Position numbers and translations under genes: made by a program. DNA of 64,000 bases from NCBI GenBank assembly GCA_027475525.1, contig JAMWFC010000032.1, forward strand, positions 62,001 to 126,000, read 5' to 3'. The notes under the pieces are model-generated. The model made no database searches, was not told where the DNA came from, and was given only the letters and a program-made list of their open reading frames with translations. Below are positions 21,264 through 32,004 of the stretch, in pieces; position 1 is the stretch's first letter; each line of letters starts with the position of its first letter. This stretch comes from Macrolepiota albuminosa. Its lineage: Eukaryota; Basidiomycota; Agaricomycetes; Agaricales; Agaricaceae.

Positions 21264-22396
21264 ATGCCGCGTAAAGACGCTCCTTCCGGCCCAATTTCCG
21301 CCCAAGCCCAGCAAGACCTCGTCTCCGACGGTATCGAGAACTTTGAGCTCCCAAAGAGCCTCGTCACCAAGATTGCTAAATCCGCTGTAAGCCCTCGTTT
21401 TCGTTTTGTGTATCGGACCGTGTACGCTAATCACACAAAAACACACACGTAGCTTCCGGATAATGCGAAATTGCAGAAGGAAACCGTGTTGTCGCTCGTG
21501 AAAGGTTCGACGGTGTTCATAAATTACCTTGGTACGTTCCCATCATTATACTATGCTTTTTTATTCGTGTGTTTACAATTACGAACTTTAAGCTGCGACG
21601 TGCGTATACAATTCATCAAGTCCTATCACGAGCTTTCTCTCAACGCGTTCGTTATCATAACATGTAGAGCCCACGACGTAGCGGTCTCAAAGCAGCACAA
21701 ATCCATCTCAGCCTCGGACGTGCTGAAAGCGCTCGAAATGATAGAATTCGGTGACCTCGTCGAAAGGCTACAAACCGAACTAGTCGGTACGTATGTTCCA
21801 CCACGAAACATGTCCAATCTCTAATTAAAATACAATATATATCAGTTTACCGTGCCAATGTCAAAACTGACAAGAAGAAAGCTCCACCGCCATCCTCCGC
21901 GTCTGCCTCTGCGTCCGCGTCTATATCCGTCCCCGTGACCGAGTCCGAGTCCGCAGCCTCAGTCTCAGCCTCCGCACCACCACGTCCCTCGTCGATCAAA
22001 GCCAAAGTAAAAGACCTCGGTGCGCCATTCACATCTGTGCCGCTCGTGCAGCACGCGCTGCAGGCGCACCCGAACCAGATGGACGTGGATTGGGAAGAGC
22101 CTGGCGACGCTGGTGCTGCGGCGTCTATATCTGCAGCTGGGGGATATGTAGGTCAGGATCGGGAACATGGTGAGGTGGGTGACGAGGGAGAGGGAGAGGA
22201 GGGTCCGGATTATCAGGACCAGGATGAGCAGGATGAGGGGGAAGAGACTGAGGAGGATGAGAAAGGTGGAGAGGAGGTTGTGGATCTGATGCAGGTTGAG
22301 GAGGCAGAGTTGAAGAAGGATGCGCGGGGACTTGACGATGCCGTTGGAGTTGGGACAAACGAGGTCGCTGTTCAAAGAGAAGACCCGCATGTTTAA
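21264..22396 (+). CDS. DPB4: Dpb4/POLE3-like histone-fold protein, right copy
   Basis: Four exons in frame: 21264-21386, 21453-21531, 21670-21786, 21846-22396, giving 289 residues. The histone fold (residues about 25-105) is nearly identical to the left copy; one visible change is EKLQ to ERLQ. The tail is again acidic (EEGPDYQDQDEQDEGEETEEDEK) and six residues shorter than in the left copy, because of length changes in the Ser/Val/Pro-rich linker. Introns 1 to 3 sit at the same places in both copies. The family pairs with a Dls1/Dpb3-type partner in DNA polymerase epsilon. Nothing in the frame suggests decay. It converges on the tRNA-Asp that follows. Confidence 0.82.
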
Positions 22397-22482
22397 TGTT
22401 TCCTTTGTGTGTGATGGCTATCGCTGGAAGACCAGTGTTTATAAAAGAAATGAAGAAAAGGTATTATCTTCGCCTTGCGGAT

Positions 22483-22584
22483 CTCTCTGCCTGGGAGTCG
22501 AACCCAGCTTTCGCGCGACCATGTTAACATGCATAGCCAATATTCGATGACAGGCGCGTGTACTAACCGATATACTAGCAAAGA
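22483..22584 (-). tRNA. tRNA-Asp (GTC) with longer intron, right arm
   Basis: On the minus strand the acceptor TCTTTGC pairs with GCAGAGA through one T-G wobble. The D-arm, the anticodon stem CGCGC/GCGCG, the anticodon GTC and the T-loop GTTCGACTC match the left copy. The intron is about 30 bases and almost unrelated to the left intron. Exons are conserved and the intron is not. Confidence 0.8.
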
Positions 22585-23110
22585 AGTTATTTTAAGCCTA
22601 GAATTTATCCATATAGACCCAGCTGGCTTTCTAAATCAGCCCTAAAGTTCTTCTCATTGGAGAATGGGTCGAAGCTTGCAGAAAAACGTTTGACCCAACA
22701 CGATAGATGAATCTGGACGCAAGCTCATCGGATCCTTCTTTTTTCTGATTCTATGGTCTACTGGCCATTGCATCATGTCATCCGAATGCCATTGTTCCGG
22801 CGGCGAAATTCATCTCTCATACCTTCTCTCAGGCGCTTGTTAATTTATGTATAGCTTTGTCGATTTGTAGCGCTGTGTTCCAGACGCTTCCATGACCAGA
22901 TTTCATTGAAACCTCTTCCGCTTGGACGAGTTCCTCCACTGAACCACATCAAGATGTCCATTCTCAACCATCCGTGCAACTAGTATACCTCTATAATCCA
23001 GCCGCAATGTCCGAACATTTCAAAAAGTCCATATTGTGTAAAGATGACGTCTATTTATCATCGCCATCGAGCAGCATACGTATAACTGGCACAAGTTACC
23101 GCGGCCGCAA
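22585..23110. promoter_or_regulatory. Intergenic region upstream of right SDR
   Basis: Mirrors 11604-12063 plus 17110-17290 of the left arm with the MULE absent. The empty target lies near 22730 (ggatccgatgagcttgcg). It should hold the SDR promoter. No gene supported. Confidence 0.5.
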
Positions 23111-24157
23111 ATGCCTACGGCCCTCGTCATCGGCGCGTCCCGTGGTCTCGGATACGAGTTCACAAGGGTCCTCCACGCAGACGGTTATCGGACATTTGGA
23201 ACGACCCGCTCAGGAGACAGCCAGCTTCCTCCCGGCGTCGAACGTATCAGCCCAATCGACACCGCCCACGAAGATGCAGGCGCCAAGATCGCTGTGGCGC
23301 TGGGAGAGACCAAGCTTGATTTGGTCATTGTGAATGCTGGGGTTTTTAAGAAAGAGGTACGTCGTTGGCTCAGCCAAGCAGTGTCAAGGCGTTCTTAATG
23401 GTGCCACGTTATCTATCAGTCTTTTAGTGAACCGAATTTTGAAGATGAGGTTGAAATGTACAAAGTTGTCGCTATCGCGCCTGTCTTCCTCGCCCACCAT
23501 CTGTACGTATCACGTTTCATTGGTACATGCTCTATAGCATCTAATTTGTCCTCAGGTATCACACTGACCTGTTGGCACCACGGTCAAAGTTCATACTTAT
23601 CACGACAGAGGGTGCCTCGATCAAGCTACGTACGAAGGAAGAAGGCGGCGGGAACTATGGCCACCACGGAAGCAAAGCCGCCGCTAACATGGTCGGTAAA
23701 CTCCTTGCAAACGACTTCCAGGATAAGGCATCACAGTCACTATGATACATGTAAGTCTTAGCCTAACCATTCCCCAGCGCTATCGCAATTCAATATAATG
23801 TAAACCAAACCACACACAGCCTGGCTTCATGCGGACGGACATGACCAAGGATGTTGGGTATGACAAATACTGGGAATCAGGCGGAGGTAAGGTGTCCCCT
23901 CACCGATAATCAATCCTATATATACTCAACCTCAGCAGCTGTCGAGCCCGCTGTAGCGGCGCGGTCCACGGTCGATTTTATCACAACTCTCACCCATGAA
24001 CAAACGGGAACGTTCTGGGCCCCACGAGGCCCAAGGTATGCTACAACCCATCTATTCACAGATTATGTTACTCAAAAAATAATTCTACAGAGACATCGGC
24101 GAGGCTGAACGTGTCATGGGGAAGAATCTACCTACACCACTCGAGCTACCATGGTGA
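23111..24157 (+). pseudogene. Short-chain dehydrogenase/reductase, right copy (frameshift)
   Basis: Starts with the same MPTALVIGASRGLGYE as the left copy; exon 1 is again 246 bases (23111-23356). Cofactor motif GASRGLG, VNAG and the YGHHGSKAA segment are all present, and the end PTPLELPW is at 24119-24154. In exon 3 the left text aataaaggc reads gataaggc here (about 23721-23729), one A short, which shifts the frame before the last third of the protein (the PGFMRTDMTK part). The intron 4 donor is a normal GT. Unless the base is a sequencing error in an A run, this copy cannot give a full SDR. Confidence 0.75.
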
Positions 24158-24552
24158 TTGTCCTCCAGTTCTGTCGATCTCCTACATTCTTGTTTCACTT
24201 TCTTTCTCTGGGTGTATCTTGGTTCCAACTACAGAGAAGCAGAGCGGTAAATACACACGAATTGCATTCAACCTTCTCGACACGTTCTTTTTGCAAGGCG
24301 ATCGTAAAGCAAGTAAATGGAGCAGAAGGAATCCTTCGTAGAAATTGGTGATTGCCAGAATGGTCTGGGCATCGATTTCTCGTCGAGGAAGCATCTGTGA
24401 TCGCGGCGTCAGTTCTATCCTGACTCGGCACATTATAAGATGGTTAAGCTTTCCTCGCATTCACTTTGGCACATTCTGAGATTGCTGTAAATCTCGTCAG
24501 TTTCGCAGGACCTTTGAGCATGGAAGGCAGATCATTTTGTATCCATGCTGAA
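24158..24552. other. Convergent 3' region between SDR and membrane gene, right arm
   Basis: Mirror of 10161-10576. No gene supported; the short ORFs at 24111-24351 and 24182-24460 overlap SDR or its 3' flank and show no conserved frame. Confidence 0.5.
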
Positions 24553-25719
24553 TCAATTGACAAGGTTTTCTAAGGGATTGCGGCTCGTATTGTGTCGCGC
24601 CGGGGCGGCAAAATACCCATCCCTGATATCGACCGCAGCAGAATCCTCAGACGGGACCGGGGTGAGACCACGCGAGGAGAGAGGAGACTCCTCCACGATC
24701 CTGAAGCCTTTACCGGGCTTCCACTGCGTTTTGTCTCCCGCGGTAGTCGTGGACACAAGAGACGGGGTAGTAACCACAGAATCGGCACGAAGGTTCGGAG
24801 GTCTGCTACTGGAAGTACCGTGAGCATCCGTACCGATGAGCATCTGGTCAATATCATTGATGAGATGGTCCGAGCCCATTCTTCTATGTCGCGAAACCCT
24901 TCGTGAAGCCTTCTTCTTCCCAACCCCCGTGCTAGTGTTCTGCACAGTACCCGACGGCCTCAGAGTATCAATACTGTTTCCCTCCTTCTTCACCTCCGCC
25001 AGAATCCCGCGTTTGGCGCTCTTATGTCTCAAACTCTCCCAAGGAACGTTGTCCCTCCTGCCTTCGTCATCCGTCTCTAGCGCATACATCCGAATACGTG
25101 GTCGTCGTGGATTGCGCCGATTTCGTCCTCCCAGTTCTTTGGGCCGTCGGCAACGGCGGAAGAAGGAACGGATCTTCCTCCTTGTGCATCTCAGACTCCT
25201 TCCCAACCTCCTTGCGATCAGGCCAGTTGCGGGTAACGACATGCATTTCGTACTGTTGTGCCGATTCTCCACCCTCAAAAAGGTCACTCGCGACCGGGAC
25301 GTAACGAGGGCCGCATACAAACATGTTGTCCTGGACCTTGCGTCGCCTCATGGGCCACTTGTACATTAACCACGCAGCAAGAGCTCCCCATAATATGCCG
25401 GGAACCACAAATACGGGTATGAAATAAGGAGGCTGAACTTGTGCCCGGATTTGGGGTGCGCTGCGGAACCCGTCTGCCGATTCGTATTGGCTGTAGAGAT
25501 CTGAAGAGTGGAGATGCTCGATGCTGCGAAAGGGGTTGCGGATGTCCTGACAGACGGTGCAATCATCACGATTGTATCTCCACGATGGGTGAAATCGTAG
25601 GCGAGGCGTGTATCAGACCCAGAGCCAGAGCCATCGTGGGTTGGGGTTGGGGTTGGGCAGGGATTGGTAGCTATGGCGGGGACAGGGAAGCTGGAGCGGG
25701 AGTTCGAACTTGGACACAA
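24553..25719 (-). CDS. Single-pass membrane protein, right copy (one frame change)
   Basis: Read on the minus strand. An N-terminal Ser/Thr-rich region (25430-25640; SVRTSATPFAASSISTLQIS) precedes one membrane helix (VVPGILWGALAAWLMYKW) and RRRK, then VCGPRYVPVASDLFEGGE in the ORF ending at 25067. The ORF ending at 24553 supplies the conserved cytoplasmic part: WESLRHKSAKRGILAEVKKEG, KKASRRVSRHRR, GSDHLINDIDQML and KTQWKPGKGFRIVEESPLSS. The N-terminal, helix and tail parts lie in different frames; the change near 25085 is shared with the left copy, so it is either an intron I cannot place or damage older than the duplication. I believe it belongs to a fungus-specific membrane family of unknown role. 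Confidence 0.55.
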
Positions 25720-26482
25720 GCACCGGTATGGGCATGGGCCAGCGCAAGAGAGTTGACAAGGTCATTGTGGATGGCCTCGAGGCACTTATAATATTCGAAC
25801 CGGCGTTTGAGGAACCGATTTGAGGGGGATTTGAGGTGAGTGCCGCGAGAAGGAGATGTATTTCGCCGATATAGCTTAGTTGAAAGTAGTAACGTCGGTG
25901 ACCGTCGTCACAGTCGAACCCTACCTTTCGCGCGATCAACTAATGATTAAATGACAGGCGCGTATACTAGCCGATATACTAGCAGAGAACTTATGATACC
26001 TCTAGATTTTACTTGTATAGACCAACCGTCAGTTTTTAATTAGTAGGTTTGAGATGTTTCGGGATCAACGTCGCTGAGGAAACAAACGGGCGCGTCGACA
26101 CTAAAACAGATGTGTGAAGTGCGATGTGTGACTGGGCGCCTTTGGTCTTACGGGTAAAGAAGAAACATGGGAGAACTTCCTCACAAGGGTGACGTGTCCT
26201 TTCCAGGGGATGCCTGTGGACAATACAATATCCAGAGAGTCATTTTCTTAATCATAGATTGTCGATGGACAAAGTCATCCTGGTTCAAGGGTGGTGCGAC
26301 AAAGGGCCATCATTTGCTCTTTGTTTTCCGCCAGTTCCCAAGCCAACGATCACGAATATGCATACACATCTTTTAGGCTATGCAGCAAACGAGGTTTATA
26401 ATACGCAATGCCATAAGGCTGTGAAAGCTTCTGCTGTTGTACTTTCCCCACTACCTGGACAAGCCCACCATCTACGCTTACC
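25720..26482. promoter_or_regulatory. Divergent intergenic region, right arm
   Basis: Lies between the minus-strand membrane gene and the plus-strand ankyrin gene. The parts nearest the genes mirror 8290-9190. It differs from the left arm by a tRNA-Asp relic at about 25905-25988. The text gtgaaagcttctgctgttgtactttccccac (26420-26451) matches the repeat upstream of the left ankyrin gene. Confidence 0.4.
25905..25988 (-). pseudogene. tRNA-Asp relic
   Basis: The 5' half on the minus strand (CTCTGCTAGTATATCGGCTA, then CGCGCCTGTCA) matches tRNA-Asp with anticodon GTC. An intron of about 22 bases follows. After the GCGCG stem the T-arm is damaged (GGTAGGGTTCGACTGTGACG) and no 3' acceptor strand pairs with the 5' one. 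Not functional. The left arm has no counterpart. Confidence 0.7.
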
Positions 26483-29400
26483 ATGACTGACCCATGTTTT
26501 CCCGCCAATCCTGATATATCTGGCATCGGCGTGAGGTCTGCCATATATGCCCAGAACATACTCAGTTTTGTCCCTGCGCTTTTAGCCCTCAAAAAGGGAA
26601 GGGTTTCACACATCAAGCTCGAGAGCTTTGAGACACAATCCATGACAATTCTCATCACTGGCCTCGCCATTCTTGCCTCGACCATGGTCCTAACCCGAAC
26701 CCCAGGTAGTATCACCAATTATCATGCAACGATCATCCTCAACCTCAGCTGGATGAATAACACGAATCTGTTCATTTACTTGCTGTTCTACGTCCAGCAT
26801 AGGGCCAACCTCTCCAAGGAGGAGCTACGTGAAGAAATTGAGGAGATGGTGCGTGGTGAAATAGAAATAGTTGATTCACTCCTCAGGCGCCGGTGGGAAC
26901 TATGCAAGATTCGTGATAACCTTGTGGTGATTGCGGGCTCACTGCACTTGACGCTCATGTCTGTAGTCGGTCTCCGGCTTTGGATCAACCCAGTTGGTTT
27001 TGGGCCTTCGAAACGATGCTCTCTTGATGCACCAATCACCATCTTGGGGATACAAGTTCTACTGGGTTCTGTAGGACTCAAAGTCTGGTATTTCATGATC
27101 TATTCCATCACTCTCCTTCCGATATTGAATGTCATTATTCTTGGGCTTTTTTTCGAAGCAATACTCTTGAATTTCCACAAATTTGGTTAAAATTTGTGGT
27201 ATCAATGGAAACATCTGGTCAACATGGCATCAGCCCTCATGACTTTGCTTATGATCAATATTGTCTTGCTTGTCGATAATGAAGTGACAATCAGGGTCAA
27301 TACACACCGGGGAAACGTTGGTCCAGGTGAAACAAACTGGACATTTGGTCAGATTCTTGCTCTTTTTTTACTCCTTGTGCCATTTTGTGAGCTTGGAAGA
27401 TTACTGTCAGAGTACCGTGCTGGAACACTTGGAAAGAAGCTCTACAATGCATCAAGAAATGGAAAAATAGATATTGTTAAGTATGTGCTTGAAATTGGGG
27501 CAAAGACAGATGCAGTTGGTAAGGATATATCAACCATTTGATACAATTTAGATGCTCATGCTGTTTTAGATAAATCAATTAAAGTTGCATTACAACATGG
27601 CCATCTAAATGTTGCTGAGTTTCTACCCAAGTATAATGAAGATGCAAATACAAAAAGTAGGAAATATTCTTTGATAAATTACACACACTACTTACATTCT
27701 CAAGCAAGAAAAGGACTGGTCTGTTGAACTCAACTCAGCAGCAATGAATGGATATCTAGACATTGTCAAGCTTTTAATTAAAGACAATGTAAACAACAAT
27801 GCAAGTAAGAGCTGCACTTGATGTACTGCATACATTTGTTGATATTGTCAATCTAGATATACATCAGTGGATTCCACTACATTGGGCAGCAGGAGAAGGA
27901 CATTTGGATATTGTCATGCTGTTAATTGACTATAATGCAGATATAAATTCAAAAAGTGAGATTTATGCAGAGTAGATAGCACTTATTGCTAATTTACTGT
28001 TTCAGACAAAAATAAGTCAAGTGCACTTCATTATGCAGCAAAAAAAGGACATCTTAGTGTGGTAAAGCTGTTAATTGGTTGCAATGCAGATTTAGATGCA
28101 AAAAGTAAGAGTTGAACCTGATAGACTTTACATATAGCTAACATTGAGTTGATTCAGATGCTATGCAGGAATCTGCACTTCATTTAGCAGCATTGAATGG
28201 GCATCTGGAAATTGTCAAGTTTTTGATTGAGCACAATGCAGATGTGAATGCAAAAAGTAAGGTTTAAATCTGATAGACTTTACATATAGCTAACATTGAA
28301 TTAATTCAGATGTTAGGCAGCAGTCTGCACTTTATGTAGCAGTATACAATAAGCATCTGGAAATTGTAAAGTTGCTGATCAAGCACCATGCAGATGTGAA
28401 TGCTAAAGGTAATAGTTAAATCTGATAGATTTTACATACAGCTGACATTGTGTGATTCAGGTGACAGGCAGTGGTCTGCACTTCATGTCACAGCATTCAA
28501 TGGGCATCTAGACATTATGAAGTTCTTAGTCAAGCACAATGCAGATGTGAATGCAAAAAGTAAGAGTTAAACCTGAGAAACTTCACATACTGCTAACATT
28601 GAGTCATTTCAGATGATATGCAGTGGTCTGCATTTCTTGTAGCAGCATCCAATGGGCAATTGAATATTGTAAAATTTTTAGTCAAGCACAATGCCGATAT
28701 GAATGCAAAAAGTAAGAGTTAAATCTGATAAATTTCATATATGGCTGACATTGAGACAATTCAGATGCTAAGCAGCAGTCTGCACTTCATGTAGCAGCAG
28801 ACAAGGGGCATCTGGATATTATAGAGTTTTTGGTTAAGTGCAATGCAGATGTAAATGCCAAAGGTAAGACTTAAACTAGATAAACCTCATATATAGCTGA
28901 CATTGAGTTGATTTAGATGACATTCAGTGGTCTGCACTTCATGTAGCAGCATCTAATGGGCATCTGAACATTATAAAGTTTTTGGTTAAGCACAATGCCA
29001 ATATAAATGCAAAAAGTAAGATTTAAATCTGATGGACTTCATATATAGCTGACATTAAGTCAATTCAGATGCTAAGCGGCAGTCTGCACTTCATGTAGCA
29101 GCAGACAAGGGGCATCTGAACATTGTAGAGTTTTTGATTGAGTGTAATGCAGATGTAAATGCTAAAAGTAAGACTTAAACATAATAGACTTCACATATAA
29201 CTGACATTAAGATCATTCAGATGCTATGCAGTGGTTTGTACTTCATCTGGCAGCATCTAATGGGCATCTAGATATTGTAAAGTTTTTAGTTAAGCACAAT
29301 GCCAGTGTAAATGCAAAAAGTAAGAGTTAAATCTGATAAACTTTATATATAGCTGACATTGAGTCAATTCAGATGCTAAGCAGCAGTTTGCACTTCATGT

Positions 29401-31000
29401 AGCAGCAGGCAAGGGGCATTTGAACATTGTCAAGTATTTGATTGAGCACAATGCAGATGTAAATGCCAAAGGTAAGACTTAAACCTGATAAACCTCACAT
29501 ATAGCTGACATTAAATCAATTCAGATGCTAAGCAGCAGTCTGCACTTCATGTAGCAGCAGACAAGGGGCACCTATACATTGTAGAGTTTTTAGTTGAGCA
29601 CGATATAGCTGTAAATGCAAAAAGTGAGAGTTAAATCTAATAGACCTCTTATATATCTGACATTGAAGTTGATTCAGATAATATGCAGTGGTCAGCACTT
29701 CATCTAGCAACATCCAGAAGGCATGTGGACATTGTAAAGTTTTTGATCAATCACAATGCAGATGTAAATGCCAAAGGTCAGTGTTAAATCTGTTAGATTT
29801 CACATTTAGCTAACATTGAGGTTGATTCAGATGCTAAGGAGCAGTCTGCACTTCATGTAGCAGCAGACAAGGGGCATCTGAACATTGTAAAGTATTTGAT
29901 TGAGCACAATGCAGATGTAAATGCCAAAGGTAAGATTTAAACCTGATAGACCTCATATATAGCTGACATTGAGTTAATTCAGATAACATGCAGTGGGCAG
30001 CACTTAATCTGGCAGCATCCAATGGATATATGGACATTGTAAAGTTTTTGATCAATCACAATGCAGATGTGAATGCTAAAAGTCAGTGTTAAATCTAATA
30101 CATATCACATATAGCTAACATTGAGGTTGATTCAGATGTACTTCATCTGGCAACATTGAATGGACATTTTGACATTGTCAAGTTTTTAGTCAATCACAAT
30201 GCAGATGTGAATGCCAAAGGTCAGTGTTAAATCTAATAGGTATCACATATAGCTAATGTTGAGATTGATTCAGATGCTATGCAGCAGTCTGCACTTCACA
30301 TAGCAGCAGAGAAGGGGCATCTGAACATTGTAGAGGTTTTGGTTGAGCACAACGCAGCTGTAAATGCAAAAAGTAAGAGTTAAATCCAATAGGCTTCACA
30401 TATATCTAATATTGAAGTTGATTCAGATGATATGCAGTGGTCTGCACTTCATATAGTAGCAGATAATGGAAATCTGAACATTGTAAAGTATTTGATTGAG
30501 CACAATGCAGATGTAAATGCCAAAAGTCAGACTTAAACCTCATTGACCTCACATATAGCTGACATTGAGTTGATTCAGATGACATGCAGCTGTCAGCACT
30601 TCATCTAGCAACATCCAATGGGCATCTGGACATTGTAAAGTTTTTGATCAATTACAATGCAGATGTGAATGCCCAAGGTTAGTGTTAAAATCTTATTGAT
30701 TTTACATATAGCTAACATTGAGGTTGATTCAGATAACATAAGGAGGTCTGCACTTCATCTGGCAGCATCTAATGGGCATTTGGATATTGTAAAGTTTTTG
30801 GTCAAGCACAATGCAGATGTGAATGCAAAAAGTAAGAATTAACTCTGAGAAACTTCACCTATTGCTGACATTGAGTCAATTCAGATGCTATGAAATAAAT
30901 TGCATCTGAACATTGTAGATTTTTTGCTCAAGCACAATGTAGTTGTGAATCATTGAGTTGATTTAGATGAAAGCAAGAGGTCTGCACCTCATATGGCAGC
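26483..31000 (+). pseudogene. Membrane protein with C-terminal ankyrin array, right copy (one stop)
   Basis: Partner of the gene at 4640-8280. ATG 26483 (MTDPCFPANPDISGIG) begins a region of several hydrophobic segments (ILITGLAILASTMVL, ITILGIQVLLGSVGL, LPILNVIILGLFF). A TAA at 27188-27190 stops it after KFG; the left copy reads through there (KFGKRWW) and has six more bases in this spot. The same frame then resumes with two more hydrophobic segments (ALMTLLMINIVLLV, ILALFLLLVPFC), LGKKLYNASRNGKIDIVKYVLE (the first ankyrin-like unit) and a splice donor at 27519. At the position of the left copy's stop this copy has CGG. So each paralogue is broken once, at a different place. Function not recognised; membrane plus ankyrin layout suggests a sensor or channel-like role. 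Confidence 0.7.
27430..30960 (+). repeat. Tandem ankyrin-exon array, right copy (about 22 units)
   Basis: Units of about 152 bp: a 33-codon ankyrin exon plus an intron of about 55 bases. Exon ends (caatgcagatgtgaatgcaaaa or similar, then gtaag) recur at about 27630, 27787, 27941, 28081, 28234, 28388, 28540, 28689, 28842, 28992, 29145, 29300, 29450, 29602, 29756, 29909, 30059, 30199, 30350, 30506, 30657 and 30811. A well-preserved unit codes [20 protein letters not shown]. Some donors are changed to gtcag, gtgag or gttag. CpG is almost absent. The array is longer than the left one, so units were gained or lost after the duplication. Confidence 0.87.
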
Positions 31001-31187
31001 ATTCAATAGACATTTGGACATATGTCACTGCAAATGCACAGACTAAGAATTCTGCTTGATAGAATACCTATAAAGCTGATTTCATATTTGTGAGCCTCAA
31101 CTGAGCCTCAGCACAGGAAGGATCAATGTGAGCAATTAGTTGTAGTAATGCTGCTGATTGACAAAATGATAGAAGATGGATGGACCT

Positions 31188-31478
31188 GCAAAAATTGTTA
31201 CAGATAAAGAAGGCCAAACTCTTATTCTACTCATATTGCTTGAACTACTTTTGCCTACTTGTGTCAGAGGACTCCTCATTTCTTCCTTCTTTCACTCCTT
31301 ATCTCTTCACTCTCCTTTTATTCATTCTCTTATTTCTTCTGTCATTCTCTCATTTTACTGTTTCTACTCTTTCAACACTATCTGTTAGTACTATTCTCAG
31401 CCCTTGAGGTGCTCTGGCTCTTTAGCTACCATTCAGACAAGTGTGGGCCCTTCAGCACCACTTCCAGACTGCTTATAT
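31188..31478 (+). repeat. Interspersed repeat X, copy 1, first part
   Basis: 31262-31478 is the reverse complement of 45815-45750 followed by 39665-39520. It is cut at 31478 by the Copia element and resumes at 37044. A short frame here (SEDSSFLPSFTPYLFTLL) resembles SGDSSFFPSFTLYLFTLL on the minus strand of the other copy, so X may derive from the 3' part of an old gene-bearing element. Confidence 0.75.
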
Positions 31479-31823
31479 TGTTGGAAATACACGATAAAGG
31501 CCACCACACATACTTAGATAACCGGCCACCCTCCAAACCATCACACTTATTACACATGCTTTGTCCGGCCACCTTGGCCAAAGAGCATTGTTCAAGAAAC
31601 ATGTATATAAGGATAGTTGTATCTGGACAGTACCCTCAGTCGATTATAGAAGAGACTGAGGGTGAGTACTTACACTAACTAACCGATTACCTACAAACTC
31701 ACTGTACACTTAGATTAACTTCTACGCTAATCTTAGGTACAGTGCAATAGAGTCGATTATAGAAGAGACTGAGGATTAACTTCTATGCTAATCTTAGGTG
31801 CATACTCGGCTTGATTTCTAACA
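31479..31823 (+). repeat. 5' LTR of the Copia element
   Basis: Starts TGTTGGAAATAC, ends TTTCTAACA. It has a TATA-like box (atgtatataagg, about 31599-31610) and an internal direct repeat of tcgattatagaagagactgagg (about 31639 and 31752). The primer-binding site follows directly. Confidence 0.95.
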
Positions 31824-31836
31824 GGTTATGGGCATT
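31824..31836 (+). promoter_or_regulatory. Putative primer-binding site
   Basis: ggttatgggcatt follows the LTR directly. GGTTATGGGC resembles the complement of the anticodon region of initiator tRNA-Met, the half-tRNA primer used by several Copia elements. This is a likely but untested match. Confidence 0.5.
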
Positions 31837-32004
31837 GCTCGACAACCACTCTGATTATGTCGAATGATTGAAACCAAGCCGGACCCGCACTCGGGCCTGA
31901 CCCTGATCTGATCTTATCTCTCATGCCGCGTCACGTACCTTGCCTCTCTTGTCTTTCTTGTCTGTTGTTCTCGCTCCTCATGTTTTTCGCGTCTCTATCG
32001 CTGT

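Larger units (their letters stand above)
21150..31180 (-). repeat. Right arm of large inverted duplication
   Basis: Mirror of 4530-18810. Gene order from inside out is DPB4-like (+), tRNA-Asp (-), SDR (+), single-pass membrane protein (-), ankyrin membrane gene (+). It lacks the Mutator-like element but has an extra tRNA-Asp-like relic near 25.9 kb. The outer end at about 31175 shares gtagtaatgctgctgattg and atgatagaagatg with the left arm. Confidence 0.85.

Noticed and set aside
24836..25369. 177-codon plus ORF in the right arm
   Set aside because: Antisense to the single-pass membrane gene, whose minus-strand frame has a membrane helix and conserved motifs; the partner ORF in the left arm (9370-9861) is likewise antisense.
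31188..31407. Hydrophobic Ser/Phe/Leu-rich ORFs before the Copia element
   Set aside because: They arise from a pyrimidine-rich part of repeat X and have no conserved length or start.
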